From contig NW_019091396.1 in assembly GCF_001949145.1 (NCBI RefSeq), positions 1,701,615 to 1,765,614 of the forward strand: a DNA stretch of 64,000 bases. Direction: 5' to 3'. Shown here in pieces: positions 1 through 13,300 of the stretch; position 1 is the first letter of the stretch; each line of letters opens with the position of its first letter. The notes under the pieces are model-generated. The model ran no database searches and was not told the origin of the DNA. It saw only the letters and a program-made list of their open reading frames with translations. A program made the position numbers and the translations under genes. Source of the DNA: Acanthaster planci (Eukaryota; Echinodermata; Asteroidea; Valvatida; Acanthasteridae).

Positions 1-1127
1 AATTTTTTAATTATCCGCCCAAAACAAACTAACCCCCCAAAAAGTGAATGTTGCCAAGCCCTCCCAGCGGCCATTTTTCAAATGACATCCGTCACCTTCC
101 TCGGGCTCTTCTGACTAATTTTCAATCCCATTTTTGTCTGCTTTGCCCCCAGATGGGTGCCCCTGAATCTACAGAGATGATCCTGAGCCATACTGACACA
201 ATCCCACCATTTCCTGGCCCAAACAGACCTCTCTTTTCGAAACAATCTCTGGGGGTACTTTTTGTGCGCCTCGGCCTGCCGGAGAATTTTCCTTGAATTG
301 GGACACTGCACCCTTATAGGAGGGAGGGCCTGCTTGTGGTTTTTGCCCATGAAACCATTGCCAGTGATTTGAAGAATGCAATCTTGGAATCCTAATATGC
401 TTTCTCCTGAAGAGATAATTTAAAGTCACGTGAGTCTAGTGATAATTTGTGTATTTTGCATCTGAACATATCCCCTGCTTTTATCTATAAACTGAAGTTT
501 GCAAATCACTGATAATATTTTGTTTTTGTTATCAGAGGAATGCATGATACAAACAAACAGGGAGTTTAAGCAACAAGTACATCCTTCAGAAGAACAATTG
601 TCATTTTGCCTTTATGAAAATGCTGCAGGGATTGAAACATCAGGCCCTTTACTCAATTTGAAAATAAAATGACTGAAGTATGAAATGCACGATCCATTTT
701 TTGATTTACACTGTTGTCATTTTCCCATGTGGCAAGTACATCATTCAGAATGTTATCTGTATCATATAGTTCCACTGGAAAGGCATTTCCTTTCAACATA
801 AAAGACACTCTTCATTTTCATGTTTTTGACCTTTTGCTTTGTGGTTTCTTCTTTCAATATGCTGGTGTTTTTATGGCCTGGAAGTGTCAAGGTTTTGAAT
901 TCCTTGGCATTTGTGCAAACTTTGACTTCTGGCACAGCACTTAAGTTACCTCCTAGCTTGTAGCACGGGAGAGGGAAAAAAAGACTAGGATAAAACTTCC
1001 AGAAAGTAATTTAATGATACTCGCATCGGGTGTCTTGATCTTTCAGGTCAATCGTGTCATCAGTAGTCTGCTAAGTAGTGAAATGATCAGATGTACTTGC
1101 CCTCAAGGGAGGAAAAGCAGCCTTTTC
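1..1127. other. Upstream flank, no gene recognised
   Basis: This stretch lies 5' of the collagen promoter. The open frames are short, overlap on both strands and show no recognisable protein family, signal peptide or splice-linked continuation. The DNA is AT-rich like the introns. It may hold collagen enhancers, but I see no site I can defend. Confidence 0.5.
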
Positions 1128-1208
1128 ATTGGCTAGAACTTTGTTGATCTGTGCAAGGCCATCCCATAATAATCCTATAAAAGGTGAGCCACAACAAGTG
1201 GGGATTCA
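1128..1208 (+). promoter_or_regulatory. Collagen gene core promoter
   Basis: A TATA box, TATAAAAGG, lies at 1176-1184. An inverted CCAAT box (ATTGG) lies at 1128-1132, about 50 bases further upstream. A TCAGC initiator-like motif with its A near 1208 sits about 30 bases after the TATA box, the expected distance for a transcription start. The signal-peptide ATG follows at 1283, leaving a 5'UTR of about 75 bases. The TATA and CCAAT pair resembles strongly expressed matrix genes. The transcription start is inferred from spacing only. Confidence 0.6.
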
Positions 1209-1266
1209 GCGTATTAGCTGCTGAAAATTTGCCTCGCCTGCACTTTTTGGTTCCGGTGCACAGAGA

Positions 1267-1290
1267 TTGTACATGCTTGGCCATGTATAG
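1267..1290 (+). promoter_or_regulatory. Hairpin and uORF around the collagen start codon
   Basis: TACATG (1270-1275) and CATGTA (1282-1287) form a perfect 6-bp stem with a 6-base loop, extendable to 9 bp with G-U pairs (1267-1290). The upstream ATG at 1273-1275 opens a five-codon frame ending at TAG 1288-1290. It overlaps the main ATG (1283-1285) in another frame. Both start codons therefore sit in the stem. Vertebrate type I and III collagen mRNAs also carry a stem-loop enclosing the start codon; homology with that element is only a suggestion. Confidence 0.4.
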
Positions 1291-1388
1291 CTTTGTGGGC
1301 CGAAAAGGCCTATGCCTCTGGCTTTTGCTGTTTGTGGTGCTGCTAGCCCTTTGTCAGGCACAGGACGATGTCTCAAGTTCATCCTCGT
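1283..1388 (+). CDS. Collagen exon 1: signal peptide
   Basis: Starts at the ATG in GCCATGT. Residues MYSFVGRKG give a basic n-region, then a hydrophobic core (LCLWLLLFVVLLALC), then a likely signal peptidase site near CQA/QDD. A polyserine stretch spans the exon 1-2 junction. The frame is open further upstream without an ATG, so 1283 is the first in-frame start. The exon ends in phase 1 at a strong GTAAGT donor (1389). Confidence 0.88.
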
Positions 1389-4300
1389 GTAAGTTTGGGG
1401 CTGTGTTAAAATACATGACCACTTCTGGTTGGGGGATTCACCTACTGACCCTGGCAATGCTTAAATGTGTTCTGCACCCCTATTGTGCTCCTGGGGCTGT
1501 CAACTTGAACATTTATTGTTATGTGTACTCTCACCTTTCTGACGCTTGGGGGAAGTCGAAGAAAAAAGAAAAGGTTACCCTGATGCTTAAGTAACGCTCA
1601 TGACTAAATTGCCTTCTAGTTGTAATTGCAGTGTGAAAAAAAATGGTACTGTAACAGTGTAGCAGGGTTAGGGCAACCATTTTCAAAAATGGGACAAGCT
1701 ATTTGCCATCATGAAGGATGGAAGACTTCTTCCTCTACAGTGCCATTTGTGGTCTTAGGGAAATGGCACGAGGCTGTTTGTTTCTTATTAGTTTTCAGTA
1801 TACTATTAACGTATATATTCTGTGTGTATTTAGCACTTGCACAGTAGGAACTTTAGTGCATTCATGCCATTTTTAGATTTCCGTCAAAGATGCCTATTGG
1901 GTTTCGTTTCAAGCACTAATTTGATTTCACCAAAGAGGCCCTTGTAATAACTGATTGGCGCCCGTAGTGGAAATCAACAATTTATGTTGTAATGACACCA
2001 AATGCTAAAAAAATTTTTTACTGTTTTGCTTTTTGATGTTGATTTTCAAGCTTCGAGCTCTAAGGAGGATGGGTATCCGAAGCGACTTCCATGCAAGGAC
2101 AACAATCAGAGAATCTCTCTCCATGGTGAAACCTACTTTATGGACAAATGTTCGGAATGCACATGCAACAATTCCACACTTAGTTGCCGGTTTGTGTCCT
2201 GTCAGCCCCCGACCTGTGCCAATCCACTAGAATTTGAAGACGTATGCTGTGCAGCCTGCCCTTATAGTAAGTTTATACAATATGTATAAAGGTACAGTCC
2301 ATTTGTCATTTGTGCATTTTGTTCCTTTGAGGCATCAAAATTACTCAAAATCTAAAGGAGAGTGACTAAGAACAAACCTGATAAAGTTTCAGCTGAGTGA
2401 AAACTGTATTCAGTTATAACTATAACTAAAGAAAAACACTATTCCAGCATTTTGATTTTCGAGTTGTGTTTCGAATTGCACCTGAATTCAGGATCTTGGG
2501 CGAGATCTCATGTTTAGTTGAGAGGAGCCGCACAATGTCATGTACTGAACCGATGGATTACTGTAATGACGTGTCCAAAATGGCCATTCTTTCATTATTT
2601 TCTTCAACATGACAGCTTGCCAGAATGACAAAATTTCACAGGGAATTTAGTCTGGCCCACAACCCATCTTTAAAATAAAGCATGGATTTCAACAATTATT
2701 TCAACAGCTACATTTTGGATAAGAGCAGATGATGGACTGTACCTTTAAAGATGGTAAGGGGGGGGGTAACATTAATCCTAACAGTCCTCAATCCTCTTGT
2801 ATCGGTAAGATTTTATGTACACCCTAGGGGGTAAATTTGGGTTAAATAGTGTATGTGGTTTTCTGCCCAGGTCAATCACATCTTGTGGCTGAAACACACT
2901 TTTCGTACACTGGAATCTAATGTTTGGCAAACCAAAGAGACCTCCCCAAATCTTTCACCGTAACCTCCTGAAAACTAACAATTCACAGAACACAGCAGTG
3001 TTCTTGAATTACAAATAAAATCTGTTTACTTGTGCTGTTTATGCACTTTGGAGAGTGTCCACCTGAGATGATCCTAGAAATGTAACCAAGAGTCACTGCT
3101 GGGATTCTTTGTCATAGATGTAGCTACTAGAAAATGTACAATATGACAAAGTGATTCTTTCATGCAGTATAAAAGAACTTACATGTACATTTGCTGTAGA
3201 AATGGAAAAAGGTAGAAAAGAGGGTGAAATTCCCCAACTTTCTTGAAAAGACAGTGGAATTGACCTACTTTTACTGTCGAGAGTTTATCAGTTTGCCCCT
3301 GACCGAGTTCTGCCCTCTTAGAAAAATGTTGTCTCCTCCTCCCCCCCCCTTAAAAGAACCCTATCCTGGTGATGCCAATTATCATAGTACGCATTACTTG
3401 TGTACAAGTTTTGAGCCGGCTTTGGCAGTCATGAAACACCATGCAGTAAATTGATACGATGTCAGCAGGTGTCTTGGTGAATATCCTGGTACCTGCCAAG
3501 CTCCTGACCTTTCCCTCTGTCTGTGTTGGAACTTTTTGTTGTAATTTTTTAAAGAGAATTCAAGCTTGTGAATAGTACAGATAGATGCAGAATAGATGCA
3601 TGTAAGTAGGTTTTTAGCAAGTGTCTGCTGTTGCACTTAATCTATGGACTTGTGTTAAGCCCTTGAATTTTCTAACGTTTTGCTCTGTTTAATTGAAATG
3701 CATTTCAAGATGCCTGGTCTTGTTTGGGTGTAGGTTTCAGATTTGATATAGCACGACACACCAGCATTACCCGGAGGCTAGATGCAAGTGTGGCACAAAA
3801 AGAAAGTGTAATGATAATTTGCATTTTAAAATATCATTTAAAAAAAATTAAAATAAACCATGGCATGTACGTACACACAGAGTGAGCAAATGGGCAAGTT
3901 GGTTTAAATGTCGCTTGCGAAGATTACTGGTTAAGTCTTACAGTGACCAGCCTATTGTTATACTGTCCGTATGTAATCTGTGATGCAGAAGTTGACTTAT
4001 TTAAATACCCATGTACCTGTCCATGCATGCCGGTGTATGCATGCACAAATAGGTTCTAGCACTTAAACACTGGAGAAATGTCAGGCCAAGCAGGCTGGAG
4101 GGAGAATTGTCTCAGCATGCACAATATAAGTGCTCCAAGTGCAACTGCAGAAGCTTGGAAGACATATTGCTGACGTCTCTGTGTTCTTCCATGATGATGC
4201 ACCTGTGATGCAAGGTCATGGCCTGCAGACTAAACAGCTCCCCTCCTGCTCAAGAAATGGAGCACATCATCACGGACATTTGGCATTGTAAAAACTAAAT

Positions 4301-7300
4301 GCGGCGTTTGCTTGCAAAACGGTCCACAAAAAACTGAACTGACTGTCAGGGGTTTAGATAACTTTCTTCAAGCCATGAGTACAACACCCACTTCCTTGCT
4401 TAGAGTAGATGACAGTACTCTTTTGCCCTCAGCATTGTTTTGTATTGTACTCTTCTTCAGGAGAGGGAGAGTACTGTACTCCCCAAAGAGGCGGAGGAAC
4501 TGAGTACCAATATTATGCGAGTTAGTCCTTTTGAAGGGGGAGCGGGTTAGTGTGTTAGCGTAGCGGTTCTTTCCTCGCTTTGCACCAATGAGGCCCAGGT
4601 TCAAGTCCCGGCTTGGCCCAGGCTTTAAGTGCATTTGGTTTCCAGTCCATACTCGCTCTAGCAGGTTTTCTCCAGGTACTCCGGTTTCCTCCTGCCTCTA
4701 AAACTGGACCTTCTTCCTAACTTCGTAATGTGATGCTGATGAATAAAGTGAATGAATAAACGTACAGTTATTGCCGCAAATAGCCTGAGTTGCTGAAAGC
4801 GCCATTAAAACAAAACAACAACAACAACTAGGCCTTTTGCCATAGTAAATATAAGAATACTTGTTATTTCTCTTGAAAAACGTAGTAAAAAACAGCGCTG
4901 AACCATGAACTCATGGCACCACAGACAAAATCACATTAGTCCGTATCCACTCATGTGCAGCGACACATGTGAGGCTACTATGTGCAGATGTCACGTTGAC
5001 CGGCCGCCGTGCACACACACCTGGCGGTGCCGTGGCCATTCGGAAACTTACGGTGCATTTCATTGCTTGGCAGTGAAATGCTCTTATACTCACAGTCTAA
5101 AACTCAATCTTTCTAAGGTGTTTCTGACCCAAATTTTCCAAAAATAAAAGCTAGTTTCTTATTGGTGTACCGGAAAGCCTCTAAAATACCACTTGAAAAA
5201 ATGCCCGTTTTTAGCGGATCGAAACTTCGCATTTTTTGGCCCTTGCTTCATCCCACATAACTTGACCCCCGTGCTCTGACCACTATAGTTTGAAGAGCAG
5301 ACCAGCAGAGACACTATCACTGTTCATTTGTTCCTCCTCACTGGAGTGTGCTTTTCTGCTTAAGTCAGGTTTCTGTCTGCTTCTAAAGAGTAAGAGATCG
5401 AAAGCCAAATTCTCGTCACTAGATCTATTTTGGCACACTGTGTTCGTTTTTAGTCCTTTTAAAATTTTTAGTGTTTTGGTGTTAAGTCTTTTCAGTCTTT
5501 TAGTCCTTTTGGTTTTTCTGTCCTGTTTTTTCCAGTACTTTTTCATTAATAAATTCGTTTTGTCCTTTTTTTAAAGTCAAATCTTGGTGACTGAGTCCCT
5601 ATTAATTCAGTTTCCTGTGACCTTTCCCTCAAAGATCCTCGGTTTAGTTTGAGATTTTTGATTTGGTTATTTTTGCGAGTTCCCTGTTAGCGTGCCATTT
5701 TTCCAAGTTACACAGATGAACATGAACAAATTGATTTCAGTAGCGTCCGCTACAAATGTTACTCTGTTGGGCTGGGCGTAATTGACAAAACACGAAAAAT
5801 ATGGAAACTTAAGGTACTCTTTCTGTAGTAGAAATCACTGCGTATTTTACGTTCTGCATCAGGTTTTACGCTGCATATTTTGACTACATTTCCAAGTCGG
5901 GAAGCGTACATGTAGGCCTATATGCCAGTACGCCAATATGCATGTTGTCTAAAGCCCTGGACTGTGTATGTCAATGACATGCATGTAAATGCCCCAAGTC
6001 TTTTTTCATATGCTGGTATGCATTTGTACAAGTAATAAGATATATGTCACAGGATGTTCACATTCCTTATACTCTACTGTTGTAGACTATGTCATGCAGC
6101 CTGTTTTGCATAAAAATGCAACATGCAGCCTGTTTTGCATAAAAATGCAACATGCAGCCTGTTTTGCATAAAATTGCAACATAAAGGTATGATGCGTGCA
6201 GTATCCACATTGTGACATTAGTAAGTCTGAGGACTATTTAGACATTATATAGTCAAAATTACAACCTGAAAGTTAATGATCAAAAGTCAGATCATAAAAG
6301 TCAATTGCCACTTCTCACTTCTCTGGGAACAGGAGCTGCCAAATAATCCAAAGTGATGTCTTTGTCACAATTCACCTGTTCCAATAGTGTACATATACCG
6401 CGGTATGACCTCTTTTGAGACCTGGGCGTAATGTCGCGGCGTTGCTCAACACATGATTTTCCATAAGCAGAGGCTCCATGTAAATACTGCTTACGATCTC
6501 CATGAAGTCAAGAAGACTGTAAGCAGTGTGAGCACAGCTAAAATACGCTAACCTTTGAGGAAGAACAGTAGAAACAGTAGAAATCTCCATGCACGCAAAA
6601 CTGTTAGCACAAAGCCTATAGCCCCGCCACGAAACAGCGCTTAAGGTCAGCAAATTTTTGTGCTGAAGTTGGCACAACTTTTCTGCTAACTTTTAAGGAG
6701 CTAAGTGAAATTTGGCTCTGGACAGTTGTGACTGTGACCTGTGGTGACTCTGGTTGCATGTGTTTTGTCTAATATGCAGCCAACTTGTCAGGATATCCTG
6801 CTTGTTGCTAAATAAGCCCACGAGATTGTTTGTCCTAGCAGCGAGCAGCTAATATTTTTTTTGTGCATGAACAATGGGAATGCAGTCCTTTGTCAAAGTA
6901 GTACCTGTATGATGCATATGTTTGGACTGTGGGACCAGCCTTGCAAATTTATAACCGGTTGAACAGCAGCTAGATGTATTAACCTTGGTCACAACTTTGG
7001 GAAAGCTCAGATTAAGGGCAGTTTCCATTGCAATTATATGCAAATAAATATGCTTATTGCATTTAGTCAAGTCAGTGGAGTTTATTCTGTAATGTGCTCT
7101 TACAATTAAAGCCCATCGGATGTGGCAGAATTTGCATTAAACCATTTCCCTTTATCACTTAATCCAGATATAACGGTGACAGATGTGGAACCGCAGGTGG
7201 CATCTGGCACCTCTATTGAGGAGGGAATCGAGAATGAGATTGGCCTTGACCTGAACGTGATGTATCTCAACACAAGAGAAACCACCAGCATAGCTGGCGA

Positions 7301-10300
7301 AGGCTTGTGGACGACCAAGCTTTGGATGAGTACCTACGCAGATGGGTCCAATGAACTCTCCGGCACGGTAGTGGAGGAGGCACTGACGGAAGGGCAACAG
7401 TCTCAGGACTTGAAGAAGTCCCCAGATGAGCTCTTCACCATCCGTGGCATACGCTACAGGTTTGACCTGACCGATCACACCTGCAAAGAGGCCAAATATA
7501 TCTGTGCCAAGTTCAACAAAGGCCCAAGCCCAGCAGTGGAAAAAGACTATTTAGAGTACTATTTCTTAGCTGTTCCCACGGAGGAAGTTTTGACCGGCTG
7601 CACTGAAATGACCGACTGCAGAGGTAGGTTGCTCTTTGGTTTTCAGATGGTTATATTCAAGATCTTAATTTTTAAATGTCTAATTGTTATTCTGTGGAAT
7701 GGTTATTTTGTGCACAATGCCTCACTTCACCGAGTCGGCCAGTGTGATGTAATGTGCTGAGAATAAATCAGTTCTGCAGAAAGAGGCATTGGCTTGGGTC
7801 AAAATTTGCAATTTCTTTTCTTACCTGCCCTGCAATAGGTCCAGCAAATGTGATTGTACAGAATGTCGAGCCAGTTATGGAAAGCGGCTCTGTAATTCGA
7901 GAGAATGCAGTAGAAAGCATCTTTTTGGATCTGAACGTGAATTATGCGGACACGGAAGAAACCACAGACGTCTCCGGCCAGGGCTTGTGGACAGCTAGGA
8001 TGTGGATGAGCAGTGACGAGAATGGGGCCAGTGTTGTCGAGGGCACCAATGTGGAAAATGTCTTGACCGAGGGGCAGCAGTCTCAAAACCTGGACAAAGA
8101 TCCCAGTGAGCTCCTCACCTTCAACAGAATCCGGTATGCCGTGGACCTCACCGGCCGCACCTGCAGTGAGGCCAGGTACCTCTGTGCCAGATTTGACAAG
8201 GGTCCTGCACCTCAGTTGTCTCAGCAATACACCGAACTGAGGTTAAGGGGTGATCCTGGGGAACCTGCCCTGACTGGCTGTACCGAGATTGAGCAGTGTG
8301 AAGGTACGGTTGACTCTATCATACGCTGTCAACTTCTTGAAATTGTTTCCTTTTTTACCTGTCCTAGAATTTTCCATTGTGTTCACCTTGTCAAACTTCC
8401 ATGTGTCAGTATAAAAGTGGAATTAAACTTAAAACTACCTGGTGCATGGTGGTTGAGCGTGCGTGGAGCCCTGCACCAGTCAGGTGTTGTAATGATCAGG
8501 TTTCACTTTGCAATATTGTCTGAGAGTGTAAAAACAAAATGTACCTTAGTTGAATGTCACCCAAATCTTAAACAAATGACCACCAAGACTTAGCTCTTGT
8601 TGAAAATTCCAACTTCATGAGGGACCGGGTTTTTGATACCTTGTTGGTTAAAAAAACTTGGTATTTTTTTGCCCAAAATAATATTGCACCTTGGACAAGT
8701 TTGTTGTGAAATAATACCATTCGTTACTGGTTGAAGTATAAAAACTTCTCCTAACAACCGCAACTGCTTAGTGCTCTAAATTCACATACATTGAGATACG
8801 TCACCGTCTGTTTCAGCTTGTGATCGGGGGCCAATTCATAGAGCTGCTGAAGCATGAAATTTGCTTAAGCACTAAAAAACCTTACTTGATGAATCAGGTA
8901 ACCAGCCAAAACTCCATGTTACGTATATTGTTTTGGGATCGTATTTAGCTGTTTTTTGGTTAGCATGACTAACAGATAGAGTTTGAGCTGGCAACCTTTG
9001 TTTATTAAGCAAAGTTTTTTCCTGCTTAAGCAAATTTTGTGTTTAAGCAGCTCTATGAAATTGGCCCCAGGCAAATGGGCACCTACATACATGTACATGT
9101 ATAAGTTGTGGTCTGCATTCAAAGGTGTAAAGGTAACCGACCTGGAATGGACTCCAAACATTGGCAACATGCAGTACGGAGTCCCTACCCCCATGACCAT
9201 TGATGCCTCTGTGTCCACTGCTGCTGACAGCCGGGAACTGTCTGGGTCCGGTCTGTGGAGAATGGACCTGTTTGGCAGCAGCAACATGGACGGCACCGGC
9301 CCAAGAAAGCTAGTCAAGACACAGATCCTGGATCAGGGGGGCCAGGCCACACCTCTTAGCAGCCCCGGCAATCCCATTCAGTTCTCAGACGTGAGCACGA
9401 GCTTCCCAATCGAGGAGGTCGGCTGTCCCAACTTGCCGTATCTCTGTCTGGAGTTCAAGAGGGGGGACAGTCCCAATCCGGATTACAAATTTGGCACGGC
9501 AGATGGTGGGGATTCTCTCATTAAGTGCAGAGAGGAAAAATGCAGAGGTGAGTTTGCATGAAGAAAAAACCTAAAAATAATTACTCTTGCATCATACAAT
9601 AAACTGTGCAATCAACTTCTGGAGAATATCAAGGTCCGCGTTGAATAAAAGGTTTTAATCACATTTGAAGGGTCTGTGCAGATCCTTTTTTTAAAATGCA
9701 GCCCTGGAAGTGTCTAAATTAACCATGTTAATTCTTTTGATGTTTTAAAGGGTCTACGGATGCCTCTTTGGTTTATTACACTAAATATTTCCATATACAT
9801 AAACAAAATTGTGATGTCTTCCCAGAGAGAGAACCTCGGTATAGCATTAAATTTATATACAAAAACAATGCTGGAATTTTTCAAATTTCGCTGTCACAAT
9901 TTTAACACAGATATTAAAGACATTTAAAACTGCACTTCCGTCACGCTTAACCAAAAGGGATGGGAATACAGGGAGTATAAAGTGATACAGAAAGCAATTC
10001 TCAAGAAAAATATTCAGACTTTACCCTTGATCCTGGTATTGCTGCTTGGATAAATTTGTCCTGTCCCCTGAGTTGGCCAGCCTATGCTCTGAATCCCATG
10101 ACAGAATCCTCATTTAGTCATTTGTATCATTATTCGCAAATGTTTCTCTGATCATTGGCATCCTCATTGTGGACATGGGCTGGGGTTGTAGTTTTTTAAA
10201 GTGATTATTAAAACTGATATGTCGATTACGTGTAGTTTTCTGATACTGTTTTCTTTTTCCCCAGGTGTTTACGTGTCTGGTGTTGATTCGACTCTTCGCA

Positions 10301-13300
10301 GTGGTGGTCTTGTTGAGGGCGAGCAAAACAATGACATCACCTTTGACACCGTCGTCCAGACAACAGACGAGAGCCGGCCGGTGGTTGGCAGTGACCTCTG
10401 GAGGCTGAACCTGTACGGCAACGAGCAGAGCGACGGCCTCGGTCCTCGCTACAATGAGCAGGAGCAGGTGCTCAGCAGATCCCTCAGTGGGCGCCCGCTG
10501 AGGGTCCCTGGAAATCCCCTATCCTTCCAGCCCATACAGGCCAAGTACGACATGACCGATGTGGACTGCCAGAAGGTCAAGTTCCTGTGTACAGAGTTTA
10601 GCCGCAGTCCCTCAGCCTCTGTCTCCTTCGAGGTGACCCCTGTCCCGAATGACCCCAGCGTGTTGCGGGACTGCATGGAGGTACCGGAGGATTTCTGCCA
10701 GGGTGAGGAGATGACTCCCCTTCTTCCCCCTCCCCCTTTGGGTTTTACCGAGCTTTGGAGCACAGGGGTGTCCAAATCTGCCTTCAATTTAAAAAAACTG
10801 GCACCTCAGTTGTTGAAGGTTTGTGCACTTCTCGTGCATATATTTTGATAACCTAAAAGCTTGCCGGAAACGAGACGGAGATACCCCTAGCCCTAACACC
10901 AATACTGCCTACCAGATGTCAGTATTTCATGTGGAGAAACCCATCTAGCTGAAACCCAGATTCCCTCACAGATTCAGTCAAGATGGTTTCACATGCCATG
11001 AATGATGATGGGATAGGGGTTTGAAGTGCTTCTCCCATTCCAGCGTGGCACTCAAACAGTTGCCCGTGAAGTAACAATTGCACCACCTGTGGCCATCAGC
11101 ATTACAGTACAAACTATGCATTAACCTCTCTTTTTTTCTTGACAGATTTTTGGTTCAGTTAGTTCCTTTCATCTACAACAAGTGTGACACCTCATAGTTA
11201 TCTTGTAGGTGGGGAAATTGTCCTTTAAGCCATGAACTGACCTGCTGGGGTAAATTCATATGTGAAGTAACTTGTCTCTTGCATAAAATCTATGCAACAA
11301 TAATTTCATGCCAATGAGTGAGATATTATCTCACTTGTTGACATGAAATTATCAAGATGTGTCACTTGGTGGTGTGACTAATGGAACTAACCCCATCAAT
11401 GTTCACCGTTAATTTTCTGTTCCACATTTTTGTTTGCTGTGCTCAGGTGTTCTGGCTGAGAGGTTTGACTGGGATTACGACCCTGGCAGTCCTATACCTG
11501 GCCGACAAACACCGGTCAGTTTCAATGGGGAATTGATCACCAGTCCAAGGAGCCGAGACCTGTCTGGCTCAGGACTATGGAAGATGGGCATGTACGGGAG
11601 CAGGAGCCCCGATGGCGATCCCTCGGACCGCTTTGGCTACGTCAGCCAGGCCCTCAACCCGGCCGGGGCAGGCACCACACTCATGGGTGGCACCCCAATG
11701 GCCATCCGAGACCAGCAGGTGGACTTCGACATTGGCTCCATCGGCTGCAATGAGTATGGCTACGTCTGTGCCGAGTTCACCAAGGGGGACAGTCCCAACC
11801 CCGACTACAAGTTTAAGGTTGTTGGCCGCTCTGATGTGCCATCTACAAATGTTCTAACATCTTGCAAGAAACAGGAGTGTTCAGCACGTAAGATGCAAAC
11901 TTCCTTATGTGGGGACGTTAGTCTGCTCATTGCAACAAATATTCCCATTGTATTGTTAAAATGTAGGAAAAGTTGGGAGTGAGTTAGCGAATGGGTCCAT
12001 GTTTTACATATTGACAGTAAAATTTCAGTGGGAATACATTGCCAGAGGTACATTATAAATGTTGACAGTAATTATGCTCCAACAATTACACAATGTAATG
12101 TTTCACTTTCTATTGAGCTATTGCAGGTCTTTCTTAGTTGAATGACTTCTAAACTTTTCTACTGTGTCCTAGGTGCTGTGTTCACTGGACTGGAGTCCTC
12201 CATCGCGGATGATAGCTATGTGGTTGAGGGCAGGACAGACAACAACCTCGCCATGGATATCACCGGAATCACGGGCGAGGGATCAACCGAAGTGGGCGGC
12301 ACCAATCTCTGGAAGGTGGGCCTCTACGGCAGCGCTAACCCTGATGGTCGTGGCCGCAAGCTTGCTTACCAGGAGCAGGTCCTGAGCCAGCCCCAGAGGG
12401 ATCAGACCCTAGAGATGGACGCGGACCTTCCCTTCCCCAACACCCAGGTTAACTTCAACATGGATGGCCTGCAGTGCGAGGACGTCAAGTACCTGTGCAC
12501 TGAACTGCGGAAAGACCCGGATGCCAGACCCAATTACAACTTTGAAGCCGTGCCCAACGAGAGGGCCCTGGTCTCCTGTACCGAGCTTGGAGACAAATGC
12601 AAAGGTGGGTTGACTACAACCTGCATATTTGTTTTTTTGCAGTGGCCATGAGCTTCTGTTTTTTGTTCTGTGTGGCTGTTTACCTCCCACTTCAACTAAA
12701 CCTAGGACATGTCTGTTTGCTTACGTTGTCTCCATGGCCAACGGTATGATTTCTTATTGACGATAAACTTCCATCTCTTGTTTTGTTTAAAGATATTGAC
12801 ACAAATTTATAATGAAAGTTTTTGTGCATATTCTCACCAAGCACCTATGGTTCTGTTGCATTTTAAGGAAGCTGCTATTAAGTTGTTTCTTTAGTTTGAA
12901 GCTTTGCATTCAATTCAGATTTAGACAAGTAATTTCCACTACATGGAACCTTTTAATCTTAAGGTGTGACTGTCACCGACATGGATTGGTCCTATGAGCC
13001 TGGTCAGATGCAGATGGGAATGCCAACCCCTCTTGCCATTGATGCCAATGTCCAGACAACACCAGAGAGCCGTGAGCTGGAGGGCACGGGGCTGTGGAAG
13101 ATGAACCTATTTGCTAGTCGAAATCCGGACGGCTCGGGCCAGAGGCAGTCGGAGCGTTCGCAGATTCTCGATGGCTTTGGGCAGGCAACCCCTTCACCGG
13201 CAGGTGGGCCGATTCAGTTCAATGACGTCAACACGATGTTCCCCATGGAAGATCTGGGCTGTGGGGAGTACGGGTACCTTTGCCTGGAGTTCGAGAAAGG

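Larger units (their letters stand above)
2267..7167 (+). other. Intron 2 (4.9 kb), repeat-bearing
   Basis: The largest intron of the gene, from GTAAGT at 2267 to an AG at 7167. It contains a tRNA-derived SINE (about 4537-4760) and a 29-bp triplicate repeat (6093-6179). I searched it for a missed four-cysteine module and found none. Large first introns often carry collagen enhancers, but no specific site can be named. Confidence 0.7.

Noticed and set aside
1184-1282. In-frame extension of the collagen start upstream of 1283
   Set aside because: The open frame upstream has no ATG, and the segment lies in the predicted 5'UTR. A start at 1283 gives a proper signal peptide.
5283-5574. Opposed frames rich in Lys or Leu/Phe
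   Set aside because: Produced by a TTTTAGTCCTTTT-type repetitive tract; no protein features.
6400-6690. Possible further foldback element in intron 2
   Set aside because: Some inverted motifs (GCTTAC/GTAAGC) are present but I could not define matching ends.
2267-7167. Possible twelfth SURF module hidden in intron 2
   Set aside because: No frame shows the GLW core or C-x6-C...C-x4-7-C pattern between suitable splice sites, and exon 2 to exon 3 joins in phase.
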